A stretch of DNA of 64,000 nt from Nymphaea colorata. Lineage: Eukaryota > Streptophyta > Magnoliopsida > Nymphaeales > Nymphaeaceae. Under the pieces are notes generated by a model. It had not been told where the DNA came from. It made no database searches and was given only the letters and a program-made list of their open reading frames with translations. The stretch is taken from positions 25,825,934 to 25,889,933 of the forward strand of contig NC_045138.2 of the NCBI RefSeq assembly GCF_008831285.2, given 5' to 3'. Of the stretch, positions 1-11,682 are shown one piece after another (the stretch's first letter is position 1; every line of letters starts with the position of its first letter). The translations under genes and the position numbers were made by a program.

Positions 1-1532
1 CAGAATAAGCAAAAAGCATAGCAAATATGCTTCAATGGTTCACAGAAAACCAGTTAGCAGGTTAACTGTACAGTGTACATGGCATGTCTGCATGTGTGAG
101 ATGTGCTTGTAAATACACACTACATACTGGCCTCCAATTGGCAGACTTCCTGTGAGGCTGGCCATATGCCAATATGTATGTGCAATCAGTAACACAATCT
201 TCAGTAAACCAGATTTTAATGTATATAGTGTTTGAAGTGTTCGTAGCAATTATAACTTAGATATTCCTGCTAGGCATTCTTCCATGCTTCCTATATTGAA
301 TTTATTACGCATTTTATTCTTTCATAAAATTATAAACATCTTAATCCTTTTGTGTAGTTTTCATCCACTCGTTGATGCTAATCATTACATAAACAAGATA
401 AAAGGACTTTTGTTGGTAAATGTCCAATCACTGGTCAAAATCTTAAAACTACCTCTTCTACTTTATTTATCCACTAATTTATGAGGTCTTATTATGAATG
501 CTTGTGATACATATTGTCCAATGATGTTACTTTTGGATATAACTGCAAGCATCTTAATAACTTTACACTGACCATATGATTTGTGGCTTAGTCTTGATGA
601 ACCAAAGAAAGATTATTATTCTGTCATTCTTTTAACTGCCCAAGCTCCTGCTGGCTAGTAACTATCAATTAAGACACGAATTCTACTGCATGATATAGAA
701 AATACAGTTCAATAAACATCCCTCAAGTTTTATCTTATTAATTGTAGCATGAACCACAGATTGGAGACTGATACACTGGAGCTACATATCATATTGTAAA
801 ACATTAGAACATTTTCCTTCATGTTGCACCTAAGTTTGGTACTTGACATCAGGGTCTATGTCTAGGTAACATAGCACAGAAGGATGTAAAAAAGGACGGG
901 ACATGAGAAAAAGTACCGAAGCCTAAAAGTCATACCATTGTGTAGTGCAATAAAGGGGAAAAAAAATCCAACTGCATATGCATATTAACACCTCATTCCT
1001 TCATCCACTTTATTAGGAAAGGGATGCTGTGAAGAGAACATTAAGTAGAAACAATGACCTAAGGTGACATCCAGGACTTTGACAACCTAAATGAACATAA
1101 GAGGAAGTTTATCAAGAAGGTGTAATGCACAATAACCATTAAATCTACATGCTCAATGCGCTCATGAGAACAAATATGTAGAAATCTACGGTGAGATCTC
1201 ACTTACTAAAAGATAAGCAGTACAGTGAGTGGACATGCATATCCTGCTAATTTGAGATCAAAAGCAAACCTACACTGTGCAGGAAAATACATTCCTACGT
1301 GCCTATTAACTCTACCAACGATGATGGATCCAAATTCTGGGATCCAGTTGATTAAAAATCTCAGAAATACAAGCTGGTTGATTAAACTATCTAAGAGCTG
1401 CCAAAACCTTTTTTTATATATATGTTACTGCATAGTCAATTAAACAACTTGTCAAGACCATATCGGTATTAAGTGAGATTGAAAGTTGAATGTCAAAACA
1501 CGAAGCAAGTTGCTGATATCGTAAGTGGCGAT
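1..1532. other. Non-coding DNA, probably part of intron 2 of the BAC1-like carrier gene
   Basis: No exon of any recognised family was found on either strand. The next carrier exon, expected to encode a segment like KGLYRGATSS on the minus strand, is not here, so it should lie left of the window. The stretch is AT-rich and carries only short chance ORFs. Its assignment to the carrier intron is an inference from the two upstream exons at 8194-9536. Confidence 0.5.
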
Positions 1533-1591
1533 TGATAGAAATCTAGCACCAATATCTGTAACTAGAAAACAGTACTCACGCAGGAAGATAG

Positions 1592-1636
<45 letters not shown>

Positions 1637-2008
1637 GAGAGAGAATGAAAACAAGAAGAAACTGAGGAGAAGAAGCCGTAGCCAAAATGGTTTGCACGGC
1701 CTCTATTTATAATCCCATTTCTAGAATTCTAAGAGTCTCCAATCGTAGAATCCTAAGAGATTTCACAAGCTCCAAGGACATTAATTACATCATAGAAACC
1801 TAAGAGACTTCACATATTACAAGGATATTAACTACAACATAGAATCCTAGGAGACTTCACATATAACAAGGATATTAACTACAACATAGAATCCTAGGAG
1901 ACTCTTCACATGTTACAAGGACATTAAATAACTTAACACATTCTACAAGGAGGTGGAATCCTAAGAGACTCCTCTTCAACGTGCTGGTGAAGGATTTATA
2001 TTTTAACA
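1533..2008 (-). repeat. 3' LTR of the Copia element (left copy)
   Basis: It begins TGTTAAAATATAAATCC and ends TTTCTATCA on the minus strand. A TATA box (TATAAATA) lies at 1704-1711. Upstream of it, in the presumed U3, a unit of about 47 bp is repeated four times (starting at about 1746, 1793, 1840 and 1887). Downstream of the TATA box is a GA/CT microsatellite at about 1597-1643. Compared with the right LTR I count about five substitutions, all transitions, plus indels in the microsatellite and a 5-bp indel near 1697. Confidence 0.93.
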
Positions 2009-2019
2009 CCCTCCCTCAA
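2009..2019 (-). other. Polypurine tract of the Copia element
   Basis: On the minus strand the sequence is TTGAGGGAGGG, directly next to the start of the 3' LTR. This is the expected site for plus-strand DNA priming in LTR retrotransposons. The pol reading frame runs through it and stops inside the LTR. Confidence 0.8.
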
Positions 2020-5000
2020 GTTGTGCATGGTTTTGCACCATGTACAACTTGCCTTTTAGAAACCAGAATCGTTCCTTTGTTAATCCTTTTGTAAATAAGT
2101 CTGCAACTTGTTCATCTGTACGAACATAAATAGGTTGAATCTCCTTGTCTTCCACCTTTTGTCTAACAAAGTGTTGATCAATCTCAATGTGCTTTGTTCG
2201 ACCATGTTGTATGGGATTAAAGGCAATGTTAATAGCGCTTTGATTATCGCACATTAACATTGACGTTTTAATCTTTTCTCCAATGTCTTCTAGCAAATGT
2301 CTAACCCATGTAACTTCAGCAATACCTGCAGCCATGCATCTGTATTCAGTTTCAGTGTTGGATCTTGCTACTGCCTTTTGCTTTCGACAACTCCAAGACA
2401 CAAGATTACGTCCAATGAAAATACAAAAACCAGAAATGGACTTTCTTTGATCGGGATCTCCAGCCCAATTTGCATATGTGAATGTCATAAGTTGATGTCC
2501 AGTAGTTATATTTTCACTCTTACCATAAACTAAGCCATCTCTTGTTGTCCCTTTAAGATATCTTAATATTCTTTTGACAGCATCCATGTGAGTATCTCTA
2601 GGTGCATGCATAAATTGAGATACTTGATTCACAGCATATATAATATCCGGTCTAGTAAATGTAAGATATTGAAGTGCCCCAACAATACTTCGATATTGCG
2701 TAGGATCTTCATATAACTCCCCATCCTGAGCACTTAGTCTTTGATTTAGAATACTAGGAGTTCCAACAGGCTTACAATCAGACATACCTGACTTTTTCAG
2801 CAGATCCAACGTGTATTTCTGTTGTGTCAATGTGAGGCGATTATTGTGCCTATCAATCTCCACTCCAAGAAAGAATCGTAAATCACCAAGCTCTTTCATT
2901 TTGAAGTTTTGCATCATCAAAACTTTAGCTTCTTCTATGTGTTTTTCTGAATTGCCTGTGATAACAATATCATCAACATATATAAGAAGTAAAGTAAATA
3001 TGTTTTCCTTTCGATAAATGAAAAGAGAGTGATCTAGAGGACATCTCCGAAAACCACATTCTTAAATCTTGCAGGAGAAACTATCAAACCACGAACGTGA
3101 GGCCTGTTTAAGTCCATAAATAGATTTTCTTAGTTTGCAAACCCATGCATGAGAGTCTCCTTTCGTGTATCCTGGCGGTTGTTCCATATATACTTCCTCT
3201 CTTAAATCACCATGAAGAAAAGCATTCTTCACGTCCATTTGATGTAGTCTCCATCCATATTCAACTGCCAATGATATAATCACGCGAATTGTAACCATTT
3301 TGATCACAGGGCTGAATGTCTCATCATAATCTTCGCCATATTGTTGTGTAAACTCTTTTGCTACTAACCTTGCTTTGTGTCTTTTTATGTTGCCGTCAGG
3401 TTTGTATTTAATTTTGGATACCCATTTGGAGCCCACTACGTTCTTTTCGTGTGGCCTCGGAATGATCTCCCATGTTCCACATTCATGCAAGGCATCCATT
3501 TCTTCTTTCATAGTCTTTCTCCAATGATGTGATTTTGATGCTTGATCAAATGAAGTAGGTTCTTCCTCCTTGCCAACTTTTGCCATGAATAACTGAAAAT
3601 CAAGTGGTAAAGAATCATAGCTAACCCACCTGTGAATGGGATAACGAATGCGTTGGGATCTTCTAAGGTGGGGCATGTTGTCTTCTTCACTGTGAGCATC
3701 TCTGTCCCTTAGTCGTCGACTGTAGATAAGACCCGAATACCGATGTGCATCGTTGCTTTGTTCTTCATTATTGCTTTCGTGATGACTTGATGACTGTGTT
3801 GGATTTTCTTGATTTTCACTTTGAGCCATATCCGACGGTTGTATTGCTCTCTCTGGATCTTCATTTTGAGGCACATCATTTTCTATAACAGGATCTGCAT
3901 TGAATAACTGTGTACTGGTCCAGGGATCATAAGATTCAATGGTCATAGGCATTTCATTTGTATTATCAAAACTATGTTCATCAAAAATGACATTTCTTGA
4001 AGTTTTGATATGTTTAGTTGTTGGATCATAGCATCGAAAACCTTTATATTCATCAGCATATCCAAGGAATCTACATTCAATAGCTTTGTCTTGAAACTTG
4101 TTCCTCAAGGCAGCATCAACGTGAACATTGCATACACAACCAAAAACCTTCAAGTTCTTGTAATCAGGTTGTTTGCCTAAGTGTGTAAAATATGGCGATT
4201 TAGACATCAAGAGTGTCATAGGCAAACAATTTATTATGTATACAGCACTATGGAAGGCTTCAGTCCACAAGGAAATTGGCACATTAGTATCATGCATCAT
4301 GCTCATGGCGCTTTCAACTATATGTTGATGTTTCCGCTCAACTACACCATTTTGTTGTGGTGTCTAAGGGCAGGAAATTTGTCTAGTTATCCCTTTTTCA
4401 CGTAGAAATTCAATAAAATCAAGCGAGGAATATTCTCCCCCTCCATCACATTGAAAATGCACCACATTGGATGAAAATTTAGTTTGAATTGGCATAGAAG
4501 TTTCAAAATATGTGGGGTACTTCTGATTTGTGTTTCATGAAGTAAATCCAGGTGAAACGTGAGTAAGAGTCAATGAATAAGACATAATAACTTGACCCAG
4601 ACATGAAATCAATAGGGGCTGGCCCCCATACATCAGAAAAAATAGTTTCAAAAGGTTTGGAAGTCCTTTGATTTATATTATGGAAAGGTAAAACATGACT
4701 CTTACAAAGTCCACAACTTGAACATTTTTTGACACTTGAAGTAAGAGGTAAGCTTGATCTTGGAATGAGACTATCTGTGACAAGTTTTTCAATGAAATGT
4801 CGACCACAGTGTCCTAACCGACTATGCCACAAATCAGACTCCAAAAATTGGTTAGGGCCCCTTACTTTTGATTGAAAATGGCAAGAACTTGGCACTGATG
4901 ACGCATTATGAGAAAGACAAAATGTCTTCAATCCTATATCAAAAGTGGATGAATCCTTGGGTAGACATTCCTTGAGGACGTACATATTCCCTTGACGCTC

Positions 5001-5876
5001 CCCTCTAGCGAACATTTTCTTCGTTTGGAGGTCCTTGACATAGACAGAAGAAGGTGTGAATTCAACAGAAGAGCTTGTATTATCAATGAGTTTAGAAATG
5101 GATATGATGTTCTTTTTGATATTGGGAGCAAGAACAACCTTAGACAGTGATAGAGACGAGGATGACAATGGAATATGTGTAATGGGATGAGATTTTCCAT
5201 CACCTGTTATAATGCAACTTCTACCGTAATGAGGGGATAAGTTAGTCAATTTACCTGCATTTCCTGTCACATGGGTAGCTGCACCTGAATCCAAGAACCA
5301 TTCTCCCTGCTCATTTTGCTTTATAGTCATCTTTGAGAATGCGGTCATCAATAGCTGCTGCATATCTTCAGCAGTGGATTTAGAACTTTGTCTTCCTTGT
5401 TTATAATCATGTCTTACCCCTTTGTTTTTATTTTGAGGATTAAACCAACACTGTGCCTTCATGTGCCCTTTCTTGTTGCACTGAAAACAAATTGGTATTT
5501 TTCTTGAAGTATCCAAAGGAGACATACCTTGGTTATGTGGTGTTGGTAGAATGCCATGACCACCATAGTTGGAGTTCCCATGGCTCTTACCAAACTTTAC
5601 ATTCATAGCCAACACATTTTGGGAGTTCCCTTGATCAGTCCTTTCAATGACTCTTTTCATATTCATTTCGTGTTGGAGAAGTTTACCTTGTAGTTCGTTG
5701 AAGGAGGGCAGAACAGGAAGGACTTCAAGAGCTGTAATAAAAGCATGATAATCATGTCCAAGTCCATTCAAGGTTTGCTGCACCTTTTCCTTATCATAAA
5801 TGTTATTCCCTGAGGCAGCAAGTTGGTCTGCGACGGCCTTAATACGCCCCAAATAATCCATGATAGACGTTGAACC

Positions 5877-6646
5877 CAGTGGCGGAGCCAGCGTGGGGCT
5901 GGCGTGGGCACTTGCCCACGCCAGCCCAAGATTTCTCCATTGGATTTCTTTTTCCAGCTGCAATTGTCATCAATCATTTTAAAAATAAATGCACTCCACT
6001 CGAAGAGGGATTCCCTCTATTATCTTTTAAATTATATGTTTTAAGTTCGAACCCATTTCAGAACTCATACTCAGTGATGAGAATTGCTTCTATACGAATG
6101 GATTCATTGCTTGTAACCTACTAAGTTAGGATAATTATTCACATTATATATATATATATATATTAGGCTACATTAATCCAGTGTGCAGTCACATGGGATC
6201 CTGGATCAGGATTGCGATGTTTCTTAGGGGACGTTTGGTATCTATAACATATTGTTCTTGTTTAATGATTCTACACCAAAATTTAGAGTAGATTTATGAA
6301 ACATTATGTTATAGGGTTTATAAATCTGCCTCAATTTTTTAAACAACTTCATTGAATAGTAGCAATATAAATTTGCCCCAAAGATTGAAGCAGATTCGTA
6401 AAATAATAAAACTAATGTACCATGAATCTACCATAATTTTTTAAGTAGGTTCATCATGTTCAAATAATTGAGTTGAGTTTGAGTTTGAGTTGGAGATCAA
6501 AGCTTCGTCATACATCCCTCAATGTTTGTTTATTTTTACATTAATATCTTCAAATATTTGCTTTGTTCTATATGTGAGTGCCCATTCGTATGTGAAAATC
6601 TATGAATAGGTGCCCCCTCCAGAAAACTTTTCTGGCTCCGCCACTG
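5877..6646. mobile_element. Non-autonomous hAT-type element (770 bp) inserted in Copia gag
   Basis: The ends are inverted repeats: CAGTGGCGGAGCCAG on the left and its complement CTGGCTCCGCCACTG on the right. They are flanked by a perfect 8-bp direct duplication GTTGAACC at 5869-5876 and 6647-6654, the hallmark length for hAT elements. No transposase frame is seen inside. A 15-bp-arm palindrome lies at 5896-5927 close to the left end. The centre (about 6230-6480) is AT-rich and resembles sequence found near 10.9 kb and 24.6 kb. Because it splits the Copia gag, it is younger than the Copia insertion or arrived in a master copy of it. Confidence 0.92.
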
Positions 6647-7292
6647 GTTGAACCTTTGCTCAAATTCTGAAATTCTTTCTTTAAGTACATAATTCGAGCT
6701 TCTAATATTTGGGAAAAGGTATCAGCAAGGGTTTCCCATAATTCTTCTGCAGTACAATCATCAGAAACTGAAAGTAACACTTGTTGAGATAAAGTGGACA
6801 AAATATACGCAACCAGACTTTGGTCACGTCTCATCCACATAGTATGTTCAGGATTGTTGTCTTCATAAACAACAATAACTTCTCCTGCCTCATTTTTTAT
6901 TTCTTGTAAAACGGATATTGGTGGAGCCTTTGTTGAACCATCGAGATGTCCAAAGAGGCCTTGACTTCTTATGAAAGGCATGATTTGCCTTTTCCAGATC
7001 AGATAATTCTCATGGTTGAGTTTTTCGGTAATAAGGTGAGGAAGAAAATTTGAGGACACGCCAGAATGCGAAAGGTTTTCCATGACAACAGAAAGGAATG
7101 GTACATAGGTAGAAAATGAGAGGGAAAGAAGACACGATATAACAAGATGTCTCCTTAGGTAAGCAAGAAGAAAAAGGAACAAGAATTGCGCAAGAGAAAA
7201 GTAAATTCAGGATAGAGACAAGATGAGAAAAGAGTTCTAACCAGATCAGACCTGTTTGGGCATTTCGTTTGGTAGAGATAACGTAACCTGGT

Positions 7293-7304
7293 GCTCTGAT
7301 ACCA
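7293..7304 (-). other. Primer-binding site (initiator tRNA-Met) of the Copia element
   Basis: TGGTATCAGAGC on the minus strand follows the 5' LTR with no gap. This is the standard plant Copia primer-binding site, complementary to the 3' end of initiator methionine tRNA. Confidence 0.93.
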
Positions 7305-7757
7305 TGATAGAAATCTAGCACCAATATCTGTAACCAGAAAACAGTACTCACGCAGGAAAATAGAGATAGAGAGAGAGAGAGAGAGAGAATGAAAACAAGA
7401 AAAAACTGAGGAGAAGAAGCCGTAGCCAAAATGGTTTGCACGGCACGGCCTCTATTTATAATCCCATTTCTAGAATTCTAAGAGTCTCCAATCGTAGAAT
7501 CCTAAGAGATTTCACAAGCTCCAAGGACATTAATTACATCATAGAAACCTAAGAGACTTCACATATTACAAGGATATTAACTACAACATAAAATCCTAAG
7601 AGACTTCACATATAACAAGGATATTAACTACAACATAGAATCCTAGGAGACTCTTCACATGTTACAAGGACATTAAATAACTTAACACATTCTACAAGGA
7701 GGTGGAATCCTAAGAGACTCCTCTTCAACGTGCTGGTGAAGGATTTATATTTTAACA
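7305..7757 (-). repeat. 5' LTR of the Copia element (right copy)
   Basis: This LTR is about 99 percent identical to the left LTR outside the GA microsatellite. A TATA box is at 7453-7460 and the fourfold 47-bp repeat in U3 is conserved. The flank beyond it (CCCTC, then GTGCAT) does not match the left flank of the element but does resemble the purine-tract side of the internal region. Confidence 0.93.
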
Positions 7758-8193
7758 CCCTCGTGCATTTGTAAATGCTGTATGTAAAGAAAACCTTAAA
7801 CCAACAGGGAAGCTGAAACATGAGACGGCGAATATTATGTAAAGTTTGCAAAAGCAACACTAAATAACATCACTAAGCTTCATAGAAATTGTTAAACAGT
7901 AAGCATGCACAGAAGATCTGCATGATTATAGGATAGGCAAGAAATCATAGAATTCATGTGCAAATCATTGGTAAACAAATAAGAGAAAAGATGAAGCGAG
8001 AATGGCAAGACATGCAACAATCAAGTTCATAGATATTCAAACAACATCCTCATGTATTGAAGATGCAAGAAGAAGTCTGTACCAAATTCTAACAGTATTT
8101 ACGACTAACAAAATAACTGAAGAACATTTTATAATCAGCACAATAAGATGCCGCTTCTTTATCCAAAACATAGAAAGTACAGAAAACCAATAC

Positions 8194-9536
8194 CCCCTCT
8201 GTCCTTAGTATGTGGGTGGAGCAATGAAGCGCATTTCTGTACATCCTCTCATTTCCCGTATTATGTGCCTGCAACTTCACCTGCGATAAGGGGGACAAGG
8301 TGGTGAAAATAAATATGAAACATGGGATGAAGGGACCTCGTTGGGCAACCTCCCACAGATAATAGATGTTAGCCAAACGCACATCAAGTTCGTTCATTGA
8401 AAACCCTTGCCATATTTGATGGTAAACTAAGTCAAGTCCACATTTTAGAAGACTCTGCGTTTTGAACTTAACCAGAAAATATTACAAGCAAAGCTGCAAA
8501 AAACTGAAAGGACCACAAAAGAGGCAGACAAGAGTAACCGAAAGTATCTGAAAGGTCCAGATGACGTGTTCATAGATACGTCCTTCAATGTACTAGAACC
8601 ATCTACACTTGTTTTCCTGTAGTTGAGTTCCACTTGCAACAAATTCCCACATTCATTTTCCTTTCGCTTCCATGGTTTGGAGACAAAATTATCCAGTGAA
8701 GACAGGTATTGGTTATTCACGCAAATTAAGATTGTTTACCAGATAAGCAAATAAGCCGGAGTGACCAGGGGCGGAGCCGCATGTGGACTTGGATAGGTAG
8801 CTGCCCACATATTCCCACAAAATCTATTTATTTATGTATTGGTTGGTTCCGATCACTTGCTTATATATCGGTGCCCCTCAGTCGTTCACTTATTTTATGT
8901 ATGGTGCCCACCAATTAATTTACTATGTATTTGAGAGGTAAATTTTTTTGTATTAGTGCCCCTCAGCCAAAAATTTCTGGCTGCGACACTGGTAGTGACA
9001 TGCGAAAAGCTCAACAAATCAGAGCACCAAGGTTCCAAGACTCTGCAGGTAGATGACTCCAGGAGATCAGACGGTTTAAAACCAGGGTTCTCACCCAGCT
9101 TCCCCGCTACAGATCAAAGACAAAGCGAGAAACTTCCACTTCCCATCTTGGTCATCTCGGCATTTTGATATCGACATTGAAGTGTTCCTGGAAGATTATG
9201 CGTTGCCGAAACTCATAAATCAACCAGACAATGACCAACAACCCCTACCAAGTACCAACATAACATAAAATGCTGCCCCCTTTCTCAATCACTTGCATTG
9301 AATTTACCCGAAACTTTCAGCATAATAAGCAGATCCAACTTAACAGCAACTGAAGGGAAGAGGTAGAGGAAGAGACAGAAAATACAAAAATATCACGTAG
9401 AAGCAGGATAGGCAACAGCAGAATGAAGGGCAGCTGGGCGAGAAAAGACCTTGATGGTGTCGAAGGGGTGGCCAACGATGACGGTAGCGACTCCTGCAAT
9501 AAAACCAGCAACATACTCCTTCATCACCTCCCCCAT
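8194..9536 (-). CDS. Mitochondrial carrier, BAC1-like basic amino-acid (arginine) transporter; 5' part only
   Basis: Two coding exons are visible on the minus strand. Exon 1 (9536-9450, 29 codons) starts at ATG and encodes transmembrane helix 1 ending in the carrier signature HPFDTIK, a PX[DE]XX[KR] match. Exon 2 (8280-8194, 29 codons) begins VKLQAHNT and ends HILRTEG. Both introns are phase 0; the acceptor is CGCAG and the donors are GTCTTT and GTATTG. The wording GHPFDT(I/V)KVKLQ-HNT with an LHC...I(L)-TEG segment matches plant BAC1-type carriers, which exchange arginine and related amino acids across the inner mitochondrial membrane. BOU or another carrier subfamily is less likely. Later exons are not found between 8194 and position 1, so intron 2 must exceed 8 kb, largely because of the Copia insertion. 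A GA-rich tract lies just upstream of the ATG. Confidence 0.8.
8766..8991. mobile_element. hAT-type MITE (226 bp) in intron 1 of the carrier gene
   Basis: The left end is CAGGGGCGGAGCC and the right end is GGCTGCGACACTG, imperfect inverted repeats of the same family as the 5877-6646 element. Target duplications of 8 bp with one mismatch flank it: GGAGTGAC at 8758-8765 and GTAGTGAC at 8992-8999. It has no coding capacity. Confidence 0.85.
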
Positions 9537-9540
<4 letters not shown>

Positions 9541-9583
<43 letters not shown>

Positions 9584-9587
9584 CTCT
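9541..9587. repeat. CT/GA microsatellite just upstream of the carrier start codon
   Basis: A nearly pure CT run on the plus strand reads as GA on the carrier's sense strand. It ends four bases before the ATG at 9536, so it is likely in the 5' UTR. Confidence 0.9.
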
Positions 9588-10865
9588 GTGGCCCGCTTAT
9601 CGTGTCTGCTTTCCACCTTCGATTCGTCACCACCTGATAAGCTTTGTCCGTTGACAGTTCAGACTATGGAAGAAGCAGCAGGAGAGAAACCGAAAAAAAT
9701 GGGAAGCCGAAGGGAATGGGTAACGTGCGGCCTTGAGGAGGAAGAGCGCCTCTTTCCACTCTCGATGACGACAAACGAAAAGGTGGGAAAGTTGAGGGTC
9801 TTTTCTGTTTTTGGGGTGCGCAGAACAAAGCGGCAACAAAGTTGGCAGCATTTCCCTTCCCCCCACTCTGGTACCAACGAGAGAGGTGAAGGTAGAATTA
9901 GAAGAAGCAACCTCACCCTGCCCACAACCGATCGCCCGCAAGCGACGCCTGCGGGGTGGGGACTGAAGACTGCACCCAGGCCAAAGAGCCAGCCTCGCAC
10001 CCCACCTCCATGCCTGGTCCTTGGCCGGTCCTCGTCTCGGCGCCTTGGATAAAAATGACCATGAGAACATGTTGGCAACTAACTCACAAATACTTCAGTC
10101 TCCGTTGCCTGAGCTTGGCTTTGCATGAAATAGATGAGCTTTGGCTGCTCTGCAAGTAGATCTCAGGAACTAGTTGAACAAATTGAAGAGGGGCATGTAT
10201 AAGCTCCGCACATTAGTTTATTAGACTACCTGACCAGCCTCCATCATTTGACAAACAAATATTATATAGCCGAAGCGTGTAGATTCTGCCTCCTTTGGTA
10301 TGAAAAATGCTTTCATGTTCGAGAATTGTTCCTTTAAATGAGAAGTAGATTTTGATTGCCTATTGAAGCTTGACATCTGGAGCGTGTTTCACAAGGGCTA
10401 TGTTACTGCCACTTTGCTTCCATCCTCGTGGTTGTTAAGTTACATGAAGTTTTTATTAAAAGATGGTTCGATGAGGAGAATGTTAATTAACTCCAAAACC
10501 AGCTTAATGCAATCCCATCTCCTGCCTATTTTCATAAAAGAAAACAACACAATGCAAATAAGTTGGAATGCCAAGTTCCATCAAGAAGATTACAAAAAGC
10601 ACTTTCATATTATATTTTGACCATTTGACAATATCAAGAATCTCAAGATCCATCAATAGATAGGTTATATACACATCAATCTCTTAAATGACAGAACCAT
10701 GCGGCTAGGACCATGTTCACTCAAATAAAGTAAGATCAGGTCTCTTTGCTCAGGCTGAATACACTACCAAGTTTATGGTTGAGATAGTTAGGCGACTCAA
10801 GGGCTAGTCGATTTCAAATTTCTTTCACAAAGTGATCAGCCTCTTACTGACAAACTCATGTCCTT

Positions 10866-11222
10866 TAGGGGTGTTTGGCAACAATAATAAGTTGTTAATG
10901 TTTCATAAAACACTATGTAGCAGCATTTCATGAATCTGCTCCATTCTTTGAAATAGATTCATAGGCAGTAGCAAATTGGAACTATTACCAAACTGTCCCT
11001 TCCAAGTTGCCAGCAAAGAATAGTTTGTAACTGTTCTGTAAATCTGCATCAAAGATTAAAATAAATTCACAAAATACTTTAAAATGTATTTCATGAATCT
11101 GTTTCAATTTTTAGAGCATATATATGAAACCATTGCAAACTGCTCTCATCGTCCAACAGCCCTTTAGGGCCCATTTAGCAAAAGAAATAATTACATGCTA
11201 TTTTCATTGTTGCCAAACGATT
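10866..11222. mobile_element. Possible inverted-repeat MITE
   Basis: GTTTGGCAACAAT near 10871 is repeated inverted as ATTGTTGCCAAAC near 11205-11217, enclosing about 350 bp of AT-rich DNA. The exact ends and the target duplication are unclear. The interior shares phrases such as TTCATGAATCTG with sequence near 6.3 kb and 24.6 kb. Confidence 0.4.
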
Positions 11223-11542
11223 CCTTAAATAGTGTTTGCTTCCCAGACAACTTGGTCTTGGAATGAAGTCAGGTAAAGCTGGGGGTTGTATGCTGATGGT
11301 TTGGAACTCTCATTCTAAACTCTTGTGTGTTGTCTGATGAAATGGGAATAAAATGCTCATGCAAATCTTAAATTAATACATCTTTGGAAAAGACTACTTG
11401 TATGATATGCTTGATTCACAAGATCCACAACGTATTGGGTTTTCACGGTTTTACTGTTTGGTTTGCTTCTGTACAAAATGGAAGCCTATGTCACCTAAGT
11501 GCGGTATGCGGGTGCCGGTGTGGCACATCTCATAAAATTTAG

Positions 11543-11564
11543 GTGCGGCGATGCGGCGAGAGTA

Positions 11565-11610
<46 letters not shown>

Positions 11611-11642
11611 GTTAATTTAAGTGTGGCGGTGTGGCGAGAGTA

Positions 11643-11682
<40 letters not shown>

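Larger units (their letters stand above)
2003..7083 (-). pseudogene. Copia gag-pol, broken by a hAT insertion, one frameshift and two stops
   Basis: Reading on the minus strand, gag starts at 7083 after a leader of about 220 bp. Gag continues to the hAT insertion (5869-6654) and resumes at 5876. A CCHC zinc knuckle (CFQCNKKGHMKAQCW) is near 5480, the aspartic protease motif LDSGAATH near 5280, and a GAG-pre-integrase segment (LWHSRLGHCG) near 4820. Integrase then runs to about 3950. A one-base frameshift lies near 4505, a TAG stop at 4364-4366 just before the integrase TPQQNG motif, and a TAA stop at 3062-3064 inside RT. The RT catalytic YVDD is at 2969-2980. RNase H ends at a TAA at 2003-2005, which lies inside the 3' LTR. 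Removing the hAT insert plus one target copy (778 bp) joins the two gag segments in one frame, so gag was open when the hAT arrived. Confidence 0.93.
1533..7757 (-). mobile_element. Copia-type LTR retrotransposon, near complete but defective, interrupted by a hAT element
   Basis: Two near-identical direct repeats bound the element: 476 bp at the left and 453 bp at the right, each TG...CA when read on the minus strand. A primer-binding site abuts the right (5') LTR and a purine tract abuts the left (3') LTR. Between them, on the minus strand, lie gag, protease, integrase, reverse transcriptase and RNase H in that order; integrase before RT identifies Copia rather than Gypsy. The gag and RT wording recalls the Ale/Retrofit lineage, which is a weaker call. 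About 770 bp of the length is a later hAT insertion. No 5-bp target duplication is visible: GCGAT lies left and CCCTC lies right. It lies in a carrier-gene intron, on the same strand as that gene. Confidence 0.95.

Noticed and set aside
1452-1697. An ORF starting MQTILATASSPQF, also seen at 7441
   Set aside because: Both copies lie in the LTRs, and the Leu-Ser run is the translated GA/CT microsatellite.
9423-10078. Several overlapping open frames on both strands in GC-rich DNA
   Set aside because: They overlap each other, include a CT microsatellite translated as Leu-Ser repeats, and match no family. The region fits the 5' end of the carrier gene; only the 29-codon exon at 9450-9536 is supported.
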